Part shown: positions 22,873-30,920 of the stretch, one piece after another
Position numbering within the stretch: the first letter of the stretch is position 1
Layout of the letters: each line of letters opens with the position of its first letter
Origin: Streptomyces sp. H27-H5
GTDB lineage: Bacteria > Actinomycetota > Actinomycetes > Streptomycetales > Streptomycetaceae
Direction of reading: 5' to 3'
DNA length: 35,932 nt
NCBI RefSeq assembly: GCF_026627505.1
Contig: NZ_JAPNLK010000082.1
Coordinates: 1 to 35,932 of the forward strand
Notes under the pieces: model-generated
Told to the model about the DNA's origin: nothing
Database searches by the model: none
The model's input: the letters and a program-made list of their open reading frames with translations, nothing else
Translations under genes and position numbers: made by a program

Positions 22873-25800
22873 AGGCGGGCGAGGATCCGTTCCGCGTTCG
22901 GCAGCATCCACTCCGGTACGACGCCTTCGGGCAGCGCCAGGATCTCCTCCATCAGCGCGGTGACCCGCTCGACTCCCGCTTCCGGGCGGCCCAGCTCCTG
23001 CTCCGTCCAGGCAGCGTTGTTGATGCACTGGAAGCGGTCCTCCAGGTGGTCGTGGCCGAGCTCCGCGTAGACGACCGCGGCCCGGTCCCACAGGCGGATC
23101 TCCTCCAGTCGCAGCGCCGTGAGCTCCGCCTCGCCGGGCACGGTGACCGCCGAGACGGCGCTCTTCGCCCCGCCCTCCTCGTCGTTCTCCTCGTCGGCCG
23201 CTTTCATCGTCCGGACCTGACGGTCCAGGACCTGCGCCGACTGGTGCCAGGTCTGAGCGAGTTCGGCCCGGAGTTCCGGGTCCTGCGGATCGGCGGCCAA
23301 CGCCGCTTCCAGCACTCCGATGGCCTCGTCCATCAGGGACCTGGCCGCCGCCGTCGTGTCCACGGTGACCTCCTCGCGCAGAGCCAACCAGGCCAGGGAA
23401 CGCAGGATCCGTGCCTCAGCGACCGGCGCACCGCCCGCCTGCCGATGCAGTTCCAGGGCCCGTTCGTACGCGGCGACCGCCTCGCGCACCAGCTCGGTGC
23501 CGGCGAGCTGGTCGGCGGCCGCCTGCGCGAAGCCCGCCTGGGGACGCGGGTCCTCCCAGTCCTTGGTGAGCTCCGCGGCGTGCAGGTACTGCTCCGCCGA
23601 GGCCGGCAGGTCCCGCACCTCGCGCAGCAGGTCGCCGAGGAACTCCCGTACGAAGACGGCCTGCTGCTCACCCTGCTCCAGCAGGTCCGGCAGCGTCGAC
23701 TGCACCACCTCCGCGGCATCGGCGTACCGCTCGGTCCGCGCGTACGCGCGTGCCAGCAGCAGCCGCGCCTGCGCGCCCCCATCGGCGCTCAGTCCGGCCT
23801 GGTCGAACCAGTGCGCCGCCGTCAGCGCGTGTTCGGCGGCCTCCTCGGCCCCGTCCCGTCGGCGCAGCAGGGTGTCGGCCAAGGTGAGGCGTACGACGCC
23901 CTGCTCCTCGGGATCGGTCAGCTCGGCGGCGTGTTTGAGCCCGGACCGGGCCGCTGCCTCCGCTTCCTCGGGCCTGCCCAACGAGAGCAGCACGCCGGCC
24001 CGCAGCACCAGGGCGTCCACTGCCTGCCAGGGGCAGCCCGCCGTGACGGCCCGGTCGGCGGACGAGGCCAGCGAGGACAGGGCCCGCTCCGGGTCGCCCT
24101 GGGTGAGGAGCACCCGGCCCAGCATCTCCTCCGCCTCCGCCGCCACCTCAGGCAACGCTTCCGCGTACGAGGCGATGAAGGAGTCCAGTTCGGCGGCCAG
24201 TTCGGCGTGGCCGTGGTCCTGTTCGTGCTGGTGGTCGTGTCCGTGCCCGGTGTCGTGCCCGGACTCGTCGTGTGCGTGCGTGGCCTCGATCGACCGCAGG
24301 TACGGCTCCAGGCGGATCGTGGTCAGCTCGGCGCGCGCGATGCGGCGGCCCCGTACCGGGTCGGCCGGATCCAGCGCCTCGGCGGCCCTGATGGCTGTCG
24401 AGAGCAGTCTCCGCGTCTCCGCGGGATCCGCCCCGGCCTGTGCGGCGACACCCGCCAGGCGCAGCTCCGCCAGCGCGGCTCGTTCCGCCTGCCCCAGGGC
24501 CCGGTAGTGGTCCCTGGCGGCAACCAGCAATTCCGCCGCCTCGGGGGCTCCGGCACGAGCAGCGGACACGGCCCGGTGGTCCGCCAAGTCCGCGGCGAGC
24601 AATGGGTCCGCCTCAGAGGCGGGGAGCGCCGCCACGCGTACGGCGAGGTCGGACCAGAGCGCGTCCGCACCCGGGTGTCCCTGGTCGCGGGCGTGCCGGG
24701 CCCGTTCCGCCGATGCGTCGACGCTGGCCCGCACCGAGGCGTCCGGGGCGGCCGGATGCGCCGGCTCGGCCTCGACGGGGGTCGGGGTCGGGACGGTGAC
24801 CGGTGCGGCTTGTGGCAGCGCCGAACTGCGCACTCCGAGGGGCAGCACGTCGACCAGGGGGGCCCGACCGAGCCGGGCGAGGAACCGGTCGGAGACGCGG
24901 CTGTTGCCGTTGCGCGCGTCGAACCGGCGTGCGATGTCCAGGCAGCCGGCGTGCAGCACCGCGCACAGCTCGTCGACGGAGTGGGTGGATCCCTCGTAGG
25001 GCACGGACGTCCCGGCGCCGTGGCCGAGTGTGGCGAGCCGCTCCAACAGGACGAGCACCCCGCCGTGGAAGTCCAGTTGGACCTTGACGTCGGTGAGCGG
25101 CTTGAGGTGCGCGTCGTGGTCGAAGAGGATCTCCAGTCCGCGCGCCTCGTTGCCTGTGAGGGCGCAGAACTCGATGTGCTGGCCGATCGAGCGCAGCAGG
25201 CTCTCGTTGCCGCGCGCCAGGCGGTAGCCGCGCAGGTGATGGGCGCGGGCCTCGTCGATCCGGCCCTGGCGGAGCATGGGCAGCAAGGACCGTGCGAGTA
25301 CCCGGTGTGGTTCCTCCCGACAGGTCTGCTTGCCCGCCAGTACCGGTTCCCAGATCTCGATGGCCTTGGCGTCGTCGCCCTTCGTGGCCCAGAACGAGCC
25401 CTGGCTGTTGGTCTCGCAGGCGTGGCAGTCGCTCATCTCGTCGCGCTCGGTGGCCTGCCAGGCGGCGACCGCGCGCTCCGCCCGCTCGTCGTCGCCGATG
25501 GCGTCCGCCAGGTAGTACTCGGACTGGCGCACCGCGCGCTCGCTGTATCCGGCGAGGCGGTAGCGACGCTCCATGTCCTCCAGATAGCCGGCGGCGGAAG
25601 CCAGCGGGATCTCGGGCGAGTTGATGATCTGGCCGGAGATCCACTTGAAGCGCCAGAAGAGCGAATGGGCCTCGCCCCGGTCGAAGGTGCCGGGATCGCG
25701 GTCGTACTCCTGGAGCAGCCGGGCGAAGGGGACCATCATGCGGGTGCGTTCCGAGCTGTACTCGTACGCGTCGATCAGGGTCACCAGCGCATTCCGGAAC

Positions 25801-25931
25801 AGGGCCCGGTCACCGCAGACCTCGGCCGCCGCGGCGAGTGCCTCGGCCTGCGCGTTGCGTGCGGCGCCGTGGGGGAGGAGGTGGTTCTCGTGCAGCGCCT
25901 TCCGGATTTCCTCCGGGGTCAGGTTGCTCAC
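22863..25931 (-). CDS. Large tetratricopeptide-repeat protein, partner of HSP90-like ATPase
   Basis: A 1,022-residue, almost entirely helical protein with many Ala/Leu/Glu-rich repeats of TPR type, for example ADLAELRLAGVA-like units and EAAEHALTAAHWFDQAGLSADGG. No membrane segment or signal peptide is seen. A His/Asp-rich loop (DTGHGHDHQHEQDHGH) interrupts it near residue 580. An early CHACETNSQGSFW segment contains two cysteines. The GTG start overlaps the TGA of the upstream HSP90-like gene by the bases GTGA, with GGAGAA before it, so translation is coupled. A role as co-chaperone or client adaptor is inferred from the pairing alone. Confidence 0.85.
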   Translation of the reverse strand: MSNLTPEEIRKALHENHLLPHGAARNAQAEALAAAAEVCGDRALFRNALVTLIDAYEYSSERTRMMVPFARLLQEYDRDPGTFDRGEAHSLFWRFKWISGQIINSPEIPLASAAGYLEDMERRYRLAGYSERAVRQSEYYLADAIGDDERAERAVAAWQATERDEMSDCHACETNSQGSFWATKGDDAKAIEIWEPVLAGKQTCREEPHRVLARSLLPMLRQGRIDEARAHHLRGYRLARGNESLLRSIGQHIEFCALTGNEARGLEILFDHDAHLKPLTDVKVQLDFHGGVLVLLERLATLGHGAGTSVPYEGSTHSVDELCAVLHAGCLDIARRFDARNGNSRVSDRFLARLGRAPLVDVLPLGVRSSALPQAAPVTVPTPTPVEAEPAHPAAPDASVRASVDASAERARHARDQGHPGADALWSDLAVRVAALPASEADPLLAADLADHRAVSAARAGAPEAAELLVAARDHYRALGQAERAALAELRLAGVAAQAGADPAETRRLLSTAIRAAEALDPADPVRGRRIARAELTTIRLEPYLRSIEATHAHDESGHDTGHGHDHQHEQDHGHAELAAELDSFIASYAEALPEVAAEAEEMLGRVLLTQGDPERALSSLASSADRAVTAGCPWQAVDALVLRAGVLLSLGRPEEAEAAARSGLKHAAELTDPEEQGVVRLTLADTLLRRRDGAEEAAEHALTAAHWFDQAGLSADGGAQARLLLARAYARTERYADAAEVVQSTLPDLLEQGEQQAVFVREFLGDLLREVRDLPASAEQYLHAAELTKDWEDPRPQAGFAQAAADQLAGTELVREAVAAYERALELHRQAGGAPVAEARILRSLAWLALREEVTVDTTAAARSLMDEAIGVLEAALAADPQDPELRAELAQTWHQSAQVLDRQVRTMKAADEENDEEGGAKSAVSAVTVPGEAELTALRLEEIRLWDRAAVVYAELGHDHLEDRFQCINNAAWTEQELGRPEAGVERVTALMEEILALPEGVVPEWMLPNAERILARLRA

Positions 25932-27874
25932 TTCTCGTTCTCCCGCGTGTCGGTGGAGTGGGTCGCCCATTCCAGGAGGCCCAGGAAGGCACGGTTGAGC
26001 AGGGTGGAGTCGGCGGGGCGCAACGGCCGTTGGGACATCAGCAGCGCCTGGCCGTACAGCGATTCGACGGCGGTCGCGGTCAGGGTCGTGTCGGGGAGGT
26101 TCGCGATGCGGCGGATCAGCGGGTTGTTGTGATTGAGGACCAGGCGGGCGCGCGGCGCGGAACCGCGCAGGGCGCCGAGGATGCCGGTCCACAGGGAATC
26201 GGCGCTGTCGAGGGCCGCGGTCCGGTCGCGTTCCTGCCGGGCCTGCCGGTCGTCGAGGTAGAGCGCGGGGACGGACACGGGCTGGAAGGCGCGCAGCACC
26301 ACGTCGCAGCTCTGGGGTTCGAGCCGGGTACGGGCGGTGGACAGGAAGGAGGCGAGGGCCAGTTCGACGGTGGTCGGTACCGGGTCGAGTCGCTCGGTGA
26401 CGGCCCCGGCGTCAAGCTCGGTGACCTTGAGCTCGGGTCGTACGGCGGGAAGGAGCGCCAGCAGGTCGGCGTCGTAGGTGTAGCCGGCGTTGATGACACC
26501 GAGGCCGTGGGCCGCGGCGATCGGGGCGATCTGGCGGAACTCCTCGACGGTGCGCGTGAAGTGGATGTCGGTGTGCGCGGCCGCGAACTCCTCCAGGCTC
26601 ATCGACCCCTCACTGGTCTCGAACGGCAACCAGGGCAGCATCAGGCCGAGGAGTTCGGCGTCGTGCCGGGCCAGGGACTTCACGCCCAGGTGGTGGACGC
26701 TCAGGAAGGAGGCCAGCCGTTCCGGGTCGCTCGCGGCGAGTTCGGCGAGCCAGGCGCGGATCCGGGCACCGAGGGCCTCGCGGACCGCGGCGAGGGTCTC
26801 GTCGTCGTACAGGTTCTCGCGGGAGGCGGTGGGCCGCAGGGTGTCGGTGTCGAGCACGACGCGGACGAAGAAGGCCCACTCCGGCAACAGGTTGTCGGCC
26901 TGGTCGGTCAGCAGCATGCCCTTGAGGTGGACGCGGTGTCCGGCCCGGTGGGCGGGGCTGGTGGGTTCGGCGAGGACGTAGGCGACTCCGCGCACGCCGG
27001 CGACCGGAAGATCGAGGTCGATGCTGTCGAGCGGGGTGAAACCGAAGAGCTGCGCGCAGTGTCCGGCGAGCGCGACGCGGCGGGCGGCCGGGGTGGGGAA
27101 GGAACGGTCCCACACGGCGGGGCGATCGGTGATCGGGCGGGGCTCGCCGCCTTCGCCGTCGTCGAAGGTGATGTCATGGTGGAGCAGCGAACCGTAGTCG
27201 CGCGCGAGGCGCTCGACCCTGGCGGGCTCGGTCCATTCCTCGGCGCCCGGGCGGGTCTCCAGGTGGACGGTCGTACCGGGCTCCGGGCGCGCTTCGTGGG
27301 GAAGCTCGCGGACGGTGTAGGAACCGTCGTCCGTGGCCAGCCATTCCACGGGGGCCGCGAGGGGGTCGCGTGCGGACCGGGTGACGACGCGGATCTGACG
27401 GGCGACGACGAAGCAGGCGAGCAGTCCGATGCCGAACTGGCCCAGGAACTGCCGGCGGGTGTCCTCCAGGCCGTGTTCCTCGATCCCGCCGTTGCCGCGC
27501 TTGGAGCTGCGGCCGATGGTCGCGAGGAGGGAGTGGGCCTCGGCCGCGGTCAGGCCGATGCCGGAGTCCTCGATGGTGACACGGCCCGCGGAGGCGGTGA
27601 GACGGATGTGGACCTGCGCGTCGGGCTCGTGCGCGTGGCGGGCGGTGACGGCGTCGACGGCGTTCTGGAGCAGCTCGCGGACGTAGACGCGCGGGCTGGA
27701 GTACAGGTGATGGGAGAGCAGGTCCACCAGGCCGCGCAGGTCGACCTGGAAACTGTTGACCGCAGGTTCGGTCGGGGCTTCGGTCGCGATGTCGGTCGGG
27801 ACTTCGGACGCGGCCTCGGACGGAGCGTCGGGCGCGGCCTCGGATACGGCTTCGGATGCGGCTTCGGACGTCAT
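25928..27874 (-). CDS. HSP90-family ATPase, divergent HtpG-like
   Basis: A 648-residue HSP90-type GHKL protein. Ala/Ser/Glu/Thr-rich residues 1-38 precede the ATPase: VYVRELLQNAVDA (E67, N71, D74), IEDSGIGLT (D103), and the lid motif FLGQFGIGLL (145-150). The middle-domain catalytic-loop region appears as RPTASRENLYDD. HSP90 chaperones remodel near-native clients using ATP. The protein is divergent from classical HtpG and paired with a TPR protein. The ATG has GAGGTGA upstream. The 128 bases upstream, to the kptA stop, hold no clear promoter. Confidence 0.9.
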   Translation of the reverse strand: MTSEAASEAVSEAAPDAPSEAASEVPTDIATEAPTEPAVNSFQVDLRGLVDLLSHHLYSSPRVYVRELLQNAVDAVTARHAHEPDAQVHIRLTASAGRVTIEDSGIGLTAAEAHSLLATIGRSSKRGNGGIEEHGLEDTRRQFLGQFGIGLLACFVVARQIRVVTRSARDPLAAPVEWLATDDGSYTVRELPHEARPEPGTTVHLETRPGAEEWTEPARVERLARDYGSLLHHDITFDDGEGGEPRPITDRPAVWDRSFPTPAARRVALAGHCAQLFGFTPLDSIDLDLPVAGVRGVAYVLAEPTSPAHRAGHRVHLKGMLLTDQADNLLPEWAFFVRVVLDTDTLRPTASRENLYDDETLAAVREALGARIRAWLAELAASDPERLASFLSVHHLGVKSLARHDAELLGLMLPWLPFETSEGSMSLEEFAAAHTDIHFTRTVEEFRQIAPIAAAHGLGVINAGYTYDADLLALLPAVRPELKVTELDAGAVTERLDPVPTTVELALASFLSTARTRLEPQSCDVVLRAFQPVSVPALYLDDRQARQERDRTAALDSADSLWTGILGALRGSAPRARLVLNHNNPLIRRIANLPDTTLTATAVESLYGQALLMSQRPLRPADSTLLNRAFLGLLEWATHSTDTRENEK

Positions 27875-28002
27875 GGGGCGTCACCTCACGTGTTCGCATG
27901 GATGGTTCGGCGATCGCGAGGTGCCCCCCTCACCGATCCCGGAGTGGGAACAGGTTAGGGGGATGATCTGACATTCTCCCTGTGAATTGTGTGGGTGCCG
28001 CG

Positions 28003-28542
28003 TCACTGGAAACGCAGGAACTCTGGCGGTACGGCGTCCACCAGCCACACTCCGTTGGCGCTGATCCGGAACACGTGTCCGGCCGCCCGCATCGCGCCCG
28101 CGTCCACGCTGAGCACGACCGGTCGCCCTCGCCGCGCGCCCACCCGGGTCGCGGTCTCCCGGTCCGGGGACAGGTGCACGTGGTGACGGGCCATCGGGCG
28201 CAGCCCCTCGGCGCGGATGGTGTCCAGGGTCGCGGCGATGGTGCCGTGGTAGAGGTACGCGGGCGGTTCGGCTTCCGGCAGGTCCAGGTCCACGGCGACC
28301 GTGTGTCCCTGGCTCGCCCTGATGCGGGTGCCGTCGACGGCGAAGCGTTGTTTGTCGTTGGCCGCGACGACGTGGTCGAGTTCCGTCCGGGTGAAGGAGA
28401 ATCCGTGGCCGGCCGCCGCGTTCAGGAGGTCGTCGATCTCCACCCAACCGTGCGGATCGAGCACCAGTCCGATCCGTTCCGGCTGATGTCGCAGGTGTTT
28501 CGAGACGTATTTGGACACCTTCACGGTGCGTCTGTCATCCAT
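28003..28542 (-). CDS. kptA: RNA 2'-phosphotransferase, Tpt1/KptA family
   Basis: A 179-residue enzyme of the Tpt1/KptA family, which transfers an internal RNA 2'-phosphate to NAD+. The winged N-terminal lobe begins VSKYVSKHLRHQPERIGL (R18, H19), followed by IRASQGH (R75, H80) and ARHHVHLSPD (R119, H120), the conserved catalytic and NAD-binding set. Length is typical. In bacteria there is no tRNA-splicing pathway known to make the substrate, so its target is unclear; ADP-ribosylation of RNA ends is another known activity of the family. The ATG at 28542 lacks a strong ribosome site. Confidence 0.93.
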   Translation of the reverse strand: MDDRRTVKVSKYVSKHLRHQPERIGLVLDPHGWVEIDDLLNAAAGHGFSFTRTELDHVVAANDKQRFAVDGTRIRASQGHTVAVDLDLPEAEPPAYLYHGTIAATLDTIRAEGLRPMARHHVHLSPDRETATRVGARRGRPVVLSVDAGAMRAAGHVFRISANGVWLVDAVPPEFLRFQ

Positions 28543-28676
28543 GGCCCCAGCGTGCCGGGTCGCGGGCCTTCTCGGCAGTGATTTTCGGCCGGGCCCGTGA
28601 ACCTGGACTCCCTCTATCGCGTTTCCAAGATACGGAATACATTTTCCGCTGAACTGGCGCCCATGGGGGAGAAATC

Positions 28677-29624
28677 ATGACAATCGATGCTTCGCTGCCA
28701 CGTCGGGCGACAGTCGAGCTCATCGGTACCGCAGGCCTGCTCGTGGTGGTGATCGGTTCGGGGATCCAGGCCGCCTCCCTGAGTCGTGACACCGGTGTCG
28801 CCCTCGTCGCCAACTCCCTCGCCTCCGCCATCGGCCTCGGCTTGATCATCACGCTCTTCGGTCCGCTGTCGGGCGCCCACCTCAACCCGGTGGTCACGCT
28901 CACCTCCTGGTGGGCCCGTCGTACCGGAGGCCAGGGGCTCGACGGCCGGGACGCCCTCGTCTATACCGTCGCCCAGACCGTGGGCGCCATCGGTGGCGCG
29001 CTCCTCGCCGAGGCCATGTTCGGGCGCCTGCCGGGGACCTTCGCCACCCGGATCCGCGGGGGCGGACACCTGCTGATCGGCGAGATCGTCGCCACCGCGG
29101 GACTGGTCCTGGTCATCCAAGGACTCGGCCGGATCGGCCGGGCCAAACTGATCCCGGCCGCCGTCGCCGCCTACATAGCGGCGGCGATCTGGTTCACCTC
29201 GTCGGGTTCCTTCGCCAACCCGGCGGGCACCGTCGGACGGGCCTTCAGTGACTCCTTCACCGGGATCGCCCCGCAGTCGCTGCCCGGTTTCGTGGCGGCC
29301 CAGTTGCTGGGCGGGATCCTCGGCCTCGCCCTCGCCGGAATGCTCTACGGCACCGACCGCACCGCCCTGCGCCCGGCCGGATCGGACACCGCGTCGGGCG
29401 GTGGGCAGGACGCGGGATCGGGTATCGGTTCGGACGCCGGGCCGGACGCGGTTCCGGATGCCGTGACGGACATCGCGCCCGGGGTCGGCCTCGACGGCAC
29501 CCCCGACGGAGGGCGGAGCGCCGGCCCCGACGCCCGGTCCGGAATCGGTGGAGGGGAGATCGGGCCGGAGCCGACGATGGCCGATATTGCCCGCCCCAAC
29601 ACCCAGCTGGGTATCACTGCTTGA
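28677..29624 (+). CDS. Aquaporin-family (MIP) channel with long acidic tail
   Basis: A 315-residue channel with six helices and both MIP loops: AHLNPVV (N70) and SFANPAGTVGRAF (N181). The residue after the second NPA is Gly, whereas classical water and glycerol channels carry the selectivity-filter Arg there. This resembles the arsenite-type (AqpS-like) group, but no ars genes lie nearby. Residues from about 235 form a Gly/Asp/Ser/Pro tail with repeating GSD, GPD and VPD units, probably disordered and cytoplasmic. The ATG follows GGGGGAGA. Confidence 0.9.
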   Translation: MTIDASLPRRATVELIGTAGLLVVVIGSGIQAASLSRDTGVALVANSLASAIGLGLIITLFGPLSGAHLNPVVTLTSWWARRTGGQGLDGRDALVYTVAQTVGAIGGALLAEAMFGRLPGTFATRIRGGGHLLIGEIVATAGLVLVIQGLGRIGRAKLIPAAVAAYIAAAIWFTSSGSFANPAGTVGRAFSDSFTGIAPQSLPGFVAAQLLGGILGLALAGMLYGTDRTALRPAGSDTASGGGQDAGSGIGSDAGPDAVPDAVTDIAPGVGLDGTPDGGRSAGPDARSGIGGGEIGPEPTMADIARPNTQLGITA

Positions 29625-29636
29625 GACCAGGAAGGG

Positions 29637-29716
29637 TTGCCCACAGGAAAACCCGACTTGTCCACAGCCGATTCGATGAGTTTTGCAGCCAAGAGGGCGA
29701 TTCGCCCTGTGGACTA
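29637..29716. promoter_or_regulatory. Cluster of three DnaA-box-like sites
   Basis: In the 103-base gap between the convergent MIP and MerR genes lie TTGCCCACA (29637-29645, one mismatch), TTGTCCACA (29658-29666, exact Streptomyces DnaA-box consensus) and TAGTCCACA on the minus strand (29708-29716, one mismatch). The first two start 21 bases apart, two helical turns. A 7-bp dyad, AGGGCGA-t-TCGCCCT (29694-29708), adjoins the third. Confidence 0.6.
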
Positions 29717-29727
29717 CTGATCGAGTA

Positions 29728-30642
29728 CTACCGGCCGCCCCTGCCGACCAGTTCGTTCATCGTCCGGGCCTGGATCTCCCGCTCCGTCGCCGCCCGGACG
29801 AACTCCGCCACATGGTCGGGACCCACCAGTTCCTGCACCGCCCGTACCGTTTCCGCCGGCAACGCCACCGGGGTGGGACCCGAGGGCTGTGCGACGCCGG
29901 CCGCGCCCAAGTGCTGCTGGAGGTGGCGGGTGGCCAGCAGCCTCATCGCCCGTGCCAGCTCCGCGTCCACCGTCTGTTGGGCCAGCGGCCGCAGTCTGCG
30001 GACCATCGCCGCCGCTTCCGCCGCGTCCGTGTCCGTGGGTGGGACGTGCCCCAGGTAGCGGGCGAAGACGTGCTCGGTGGTGAACTCCAGGAAGCGCGAA
30101 GCGATGTGTTCGACCTGCCCGCGCAACTCCCTCAGATGCCCGGTGATCGCCACCAGCGGCACCCCCGCCGCGTACAGCTCCGAGGCCACCGCCAGTTCCT
30201 GCGGCGACGGCACCAGGAACTCGTCCGGGCGGCCCGGGATGCGTTCCAGCACCCCGAGCTCGCACGCCTCGCCCACCGCGTCGTCGTCGGGCCGTCCGCC
30301 GAACCGCTCGTTGAGTTCGGACCGGCTGATCCGGTCCGCCTCCTCGTCGGTCCACGGCCCGTGCACCTCGGCGACCAGGCCCAGGACGCCGCCCAGCCCG
30401 CGCCCCGCGTCCCACGCCTCCAGCAACTCCTTGATCGAGGCCAGGGTGTATCCGCGGTCCAGCAGGTCCGCGATCTGGCGCAGCCGCGCCAGGTGCGTGT
30501 CCCGGTAGACGTTCGAACGGCCTCGTCGCTCCGGCTTCGGCAGCAGACCGCGGTCCTGGTACGCCCTGATCGTGCGCACCGTCGCGCCGCTGTGGTGCGC
30601 CAGATCCTCGATCCGGTACTCGGCTACCGCCTGATCGGACAA
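29728..30642 (-). CDS. MerR-family transcriptional regulator
   Basis: A 304-residue regulator. The MerR helix-turn-helix is at residues 8-75 (YRIEDLAHHSGATVRTIRAYQDRGLL, then SNVYRDTHLARLRQIADLLDRGYTLASIKELL). The C-terminal 200 residues form an all-helical effector domain with no Cys pair or other metal motif. The ligand is unknown. The start is a TTG at 30642 with GGAG six bases before it; no in-frame ATG is near. It is not next to the aldo/keto reductase whose promoter looks MerR-type, so a link is only speculative. Confidence 0.9.
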   Translation of the reverse strand: MSDQAVAEYRIEDLAHHSGATVRTIRAYQDRGLLPKPERRGRSNVYRDTHLARLRQIADLLDRGYTLASIKELLEAWDAGRGLGGVLGLVAEVHGPWTDEEADRISRSELNERFGGRPDDDAVGEACELGVLERIPGRPDEFLVPSPQELAVASELYAAGVPLVAITGHLRELRGQVEHIASRFLEFTTEHVFARYLGHVPPTDTDAAEAAAMVRRLRPLAQQTVDAELARAMRLLATRHLQQHLGAAGVAQPSGPTPVALPAETVRAVQELVGPDHVAEFVRAATEREIQARTMNELVGRGGR

Positions 30643-30652
30643 TCCCGGCTCC

Positions 30653-30880
30653 CTACGACATGGCGGCTCGGCCGACCGCGCCCGCCGCGGTCCGGGCGGC
30701 AGGTGGCGCCGCCAGGTACTCCACCGCCCTGCGCAGCGAGCCCTCCTGCGAGGGATGGTACGACCGCAGCCGGGAGCGGGGTATGGCCGTGCCGTGCCCA
30801 CTGCGCGCCGGCGGCGTCCTGCGGGCCCTGTCGTCCCCGGGACGCGAGTCCCGGAGCGAACGACTCCTCCGGTCGCCCGC
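30653..30880 (-). pseudogene. Possible remnant of a coding sequence
   Basis: A minus-strand frame of 75 codons, closed by a TAG at 30653-30655, contains no usable start codon, yet its second half (RSYHPSQEGSLRRAV, EYLAAPPAARTA) has strongly coding-like codon use with G or C in nearly every third position. It could be the tail of a decayed gene. I do not recognise the family. The rest of the gap up to the hydrolase-dehydrogenase stop (30881-30920) holds nothing visible. Confidence 0.25.
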
Positions 30881-30920
30881 TCACCTCGTCCCGCCGCTCA
30901 CCTCCCGGGTACCGGCCCGC

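Noticed and set aside
22776..27958. Plus-strand open frames of 1,118 and 706 residues opposite the TPR and HSP90-like genes
   Set aside because: Composition is Gly/Arg/Gln/Val shadow type with no motifs, while the minus strand gives clean HSP90 and TPR proteins.
30643..30801. Upstream extension of the MerR regulator to 30801
   Set aside because: The added stretch is Arg/Pro-rich shadow sequence; the TTG with GGAG at proper spacing starts exactly before the helix-turn-helix.
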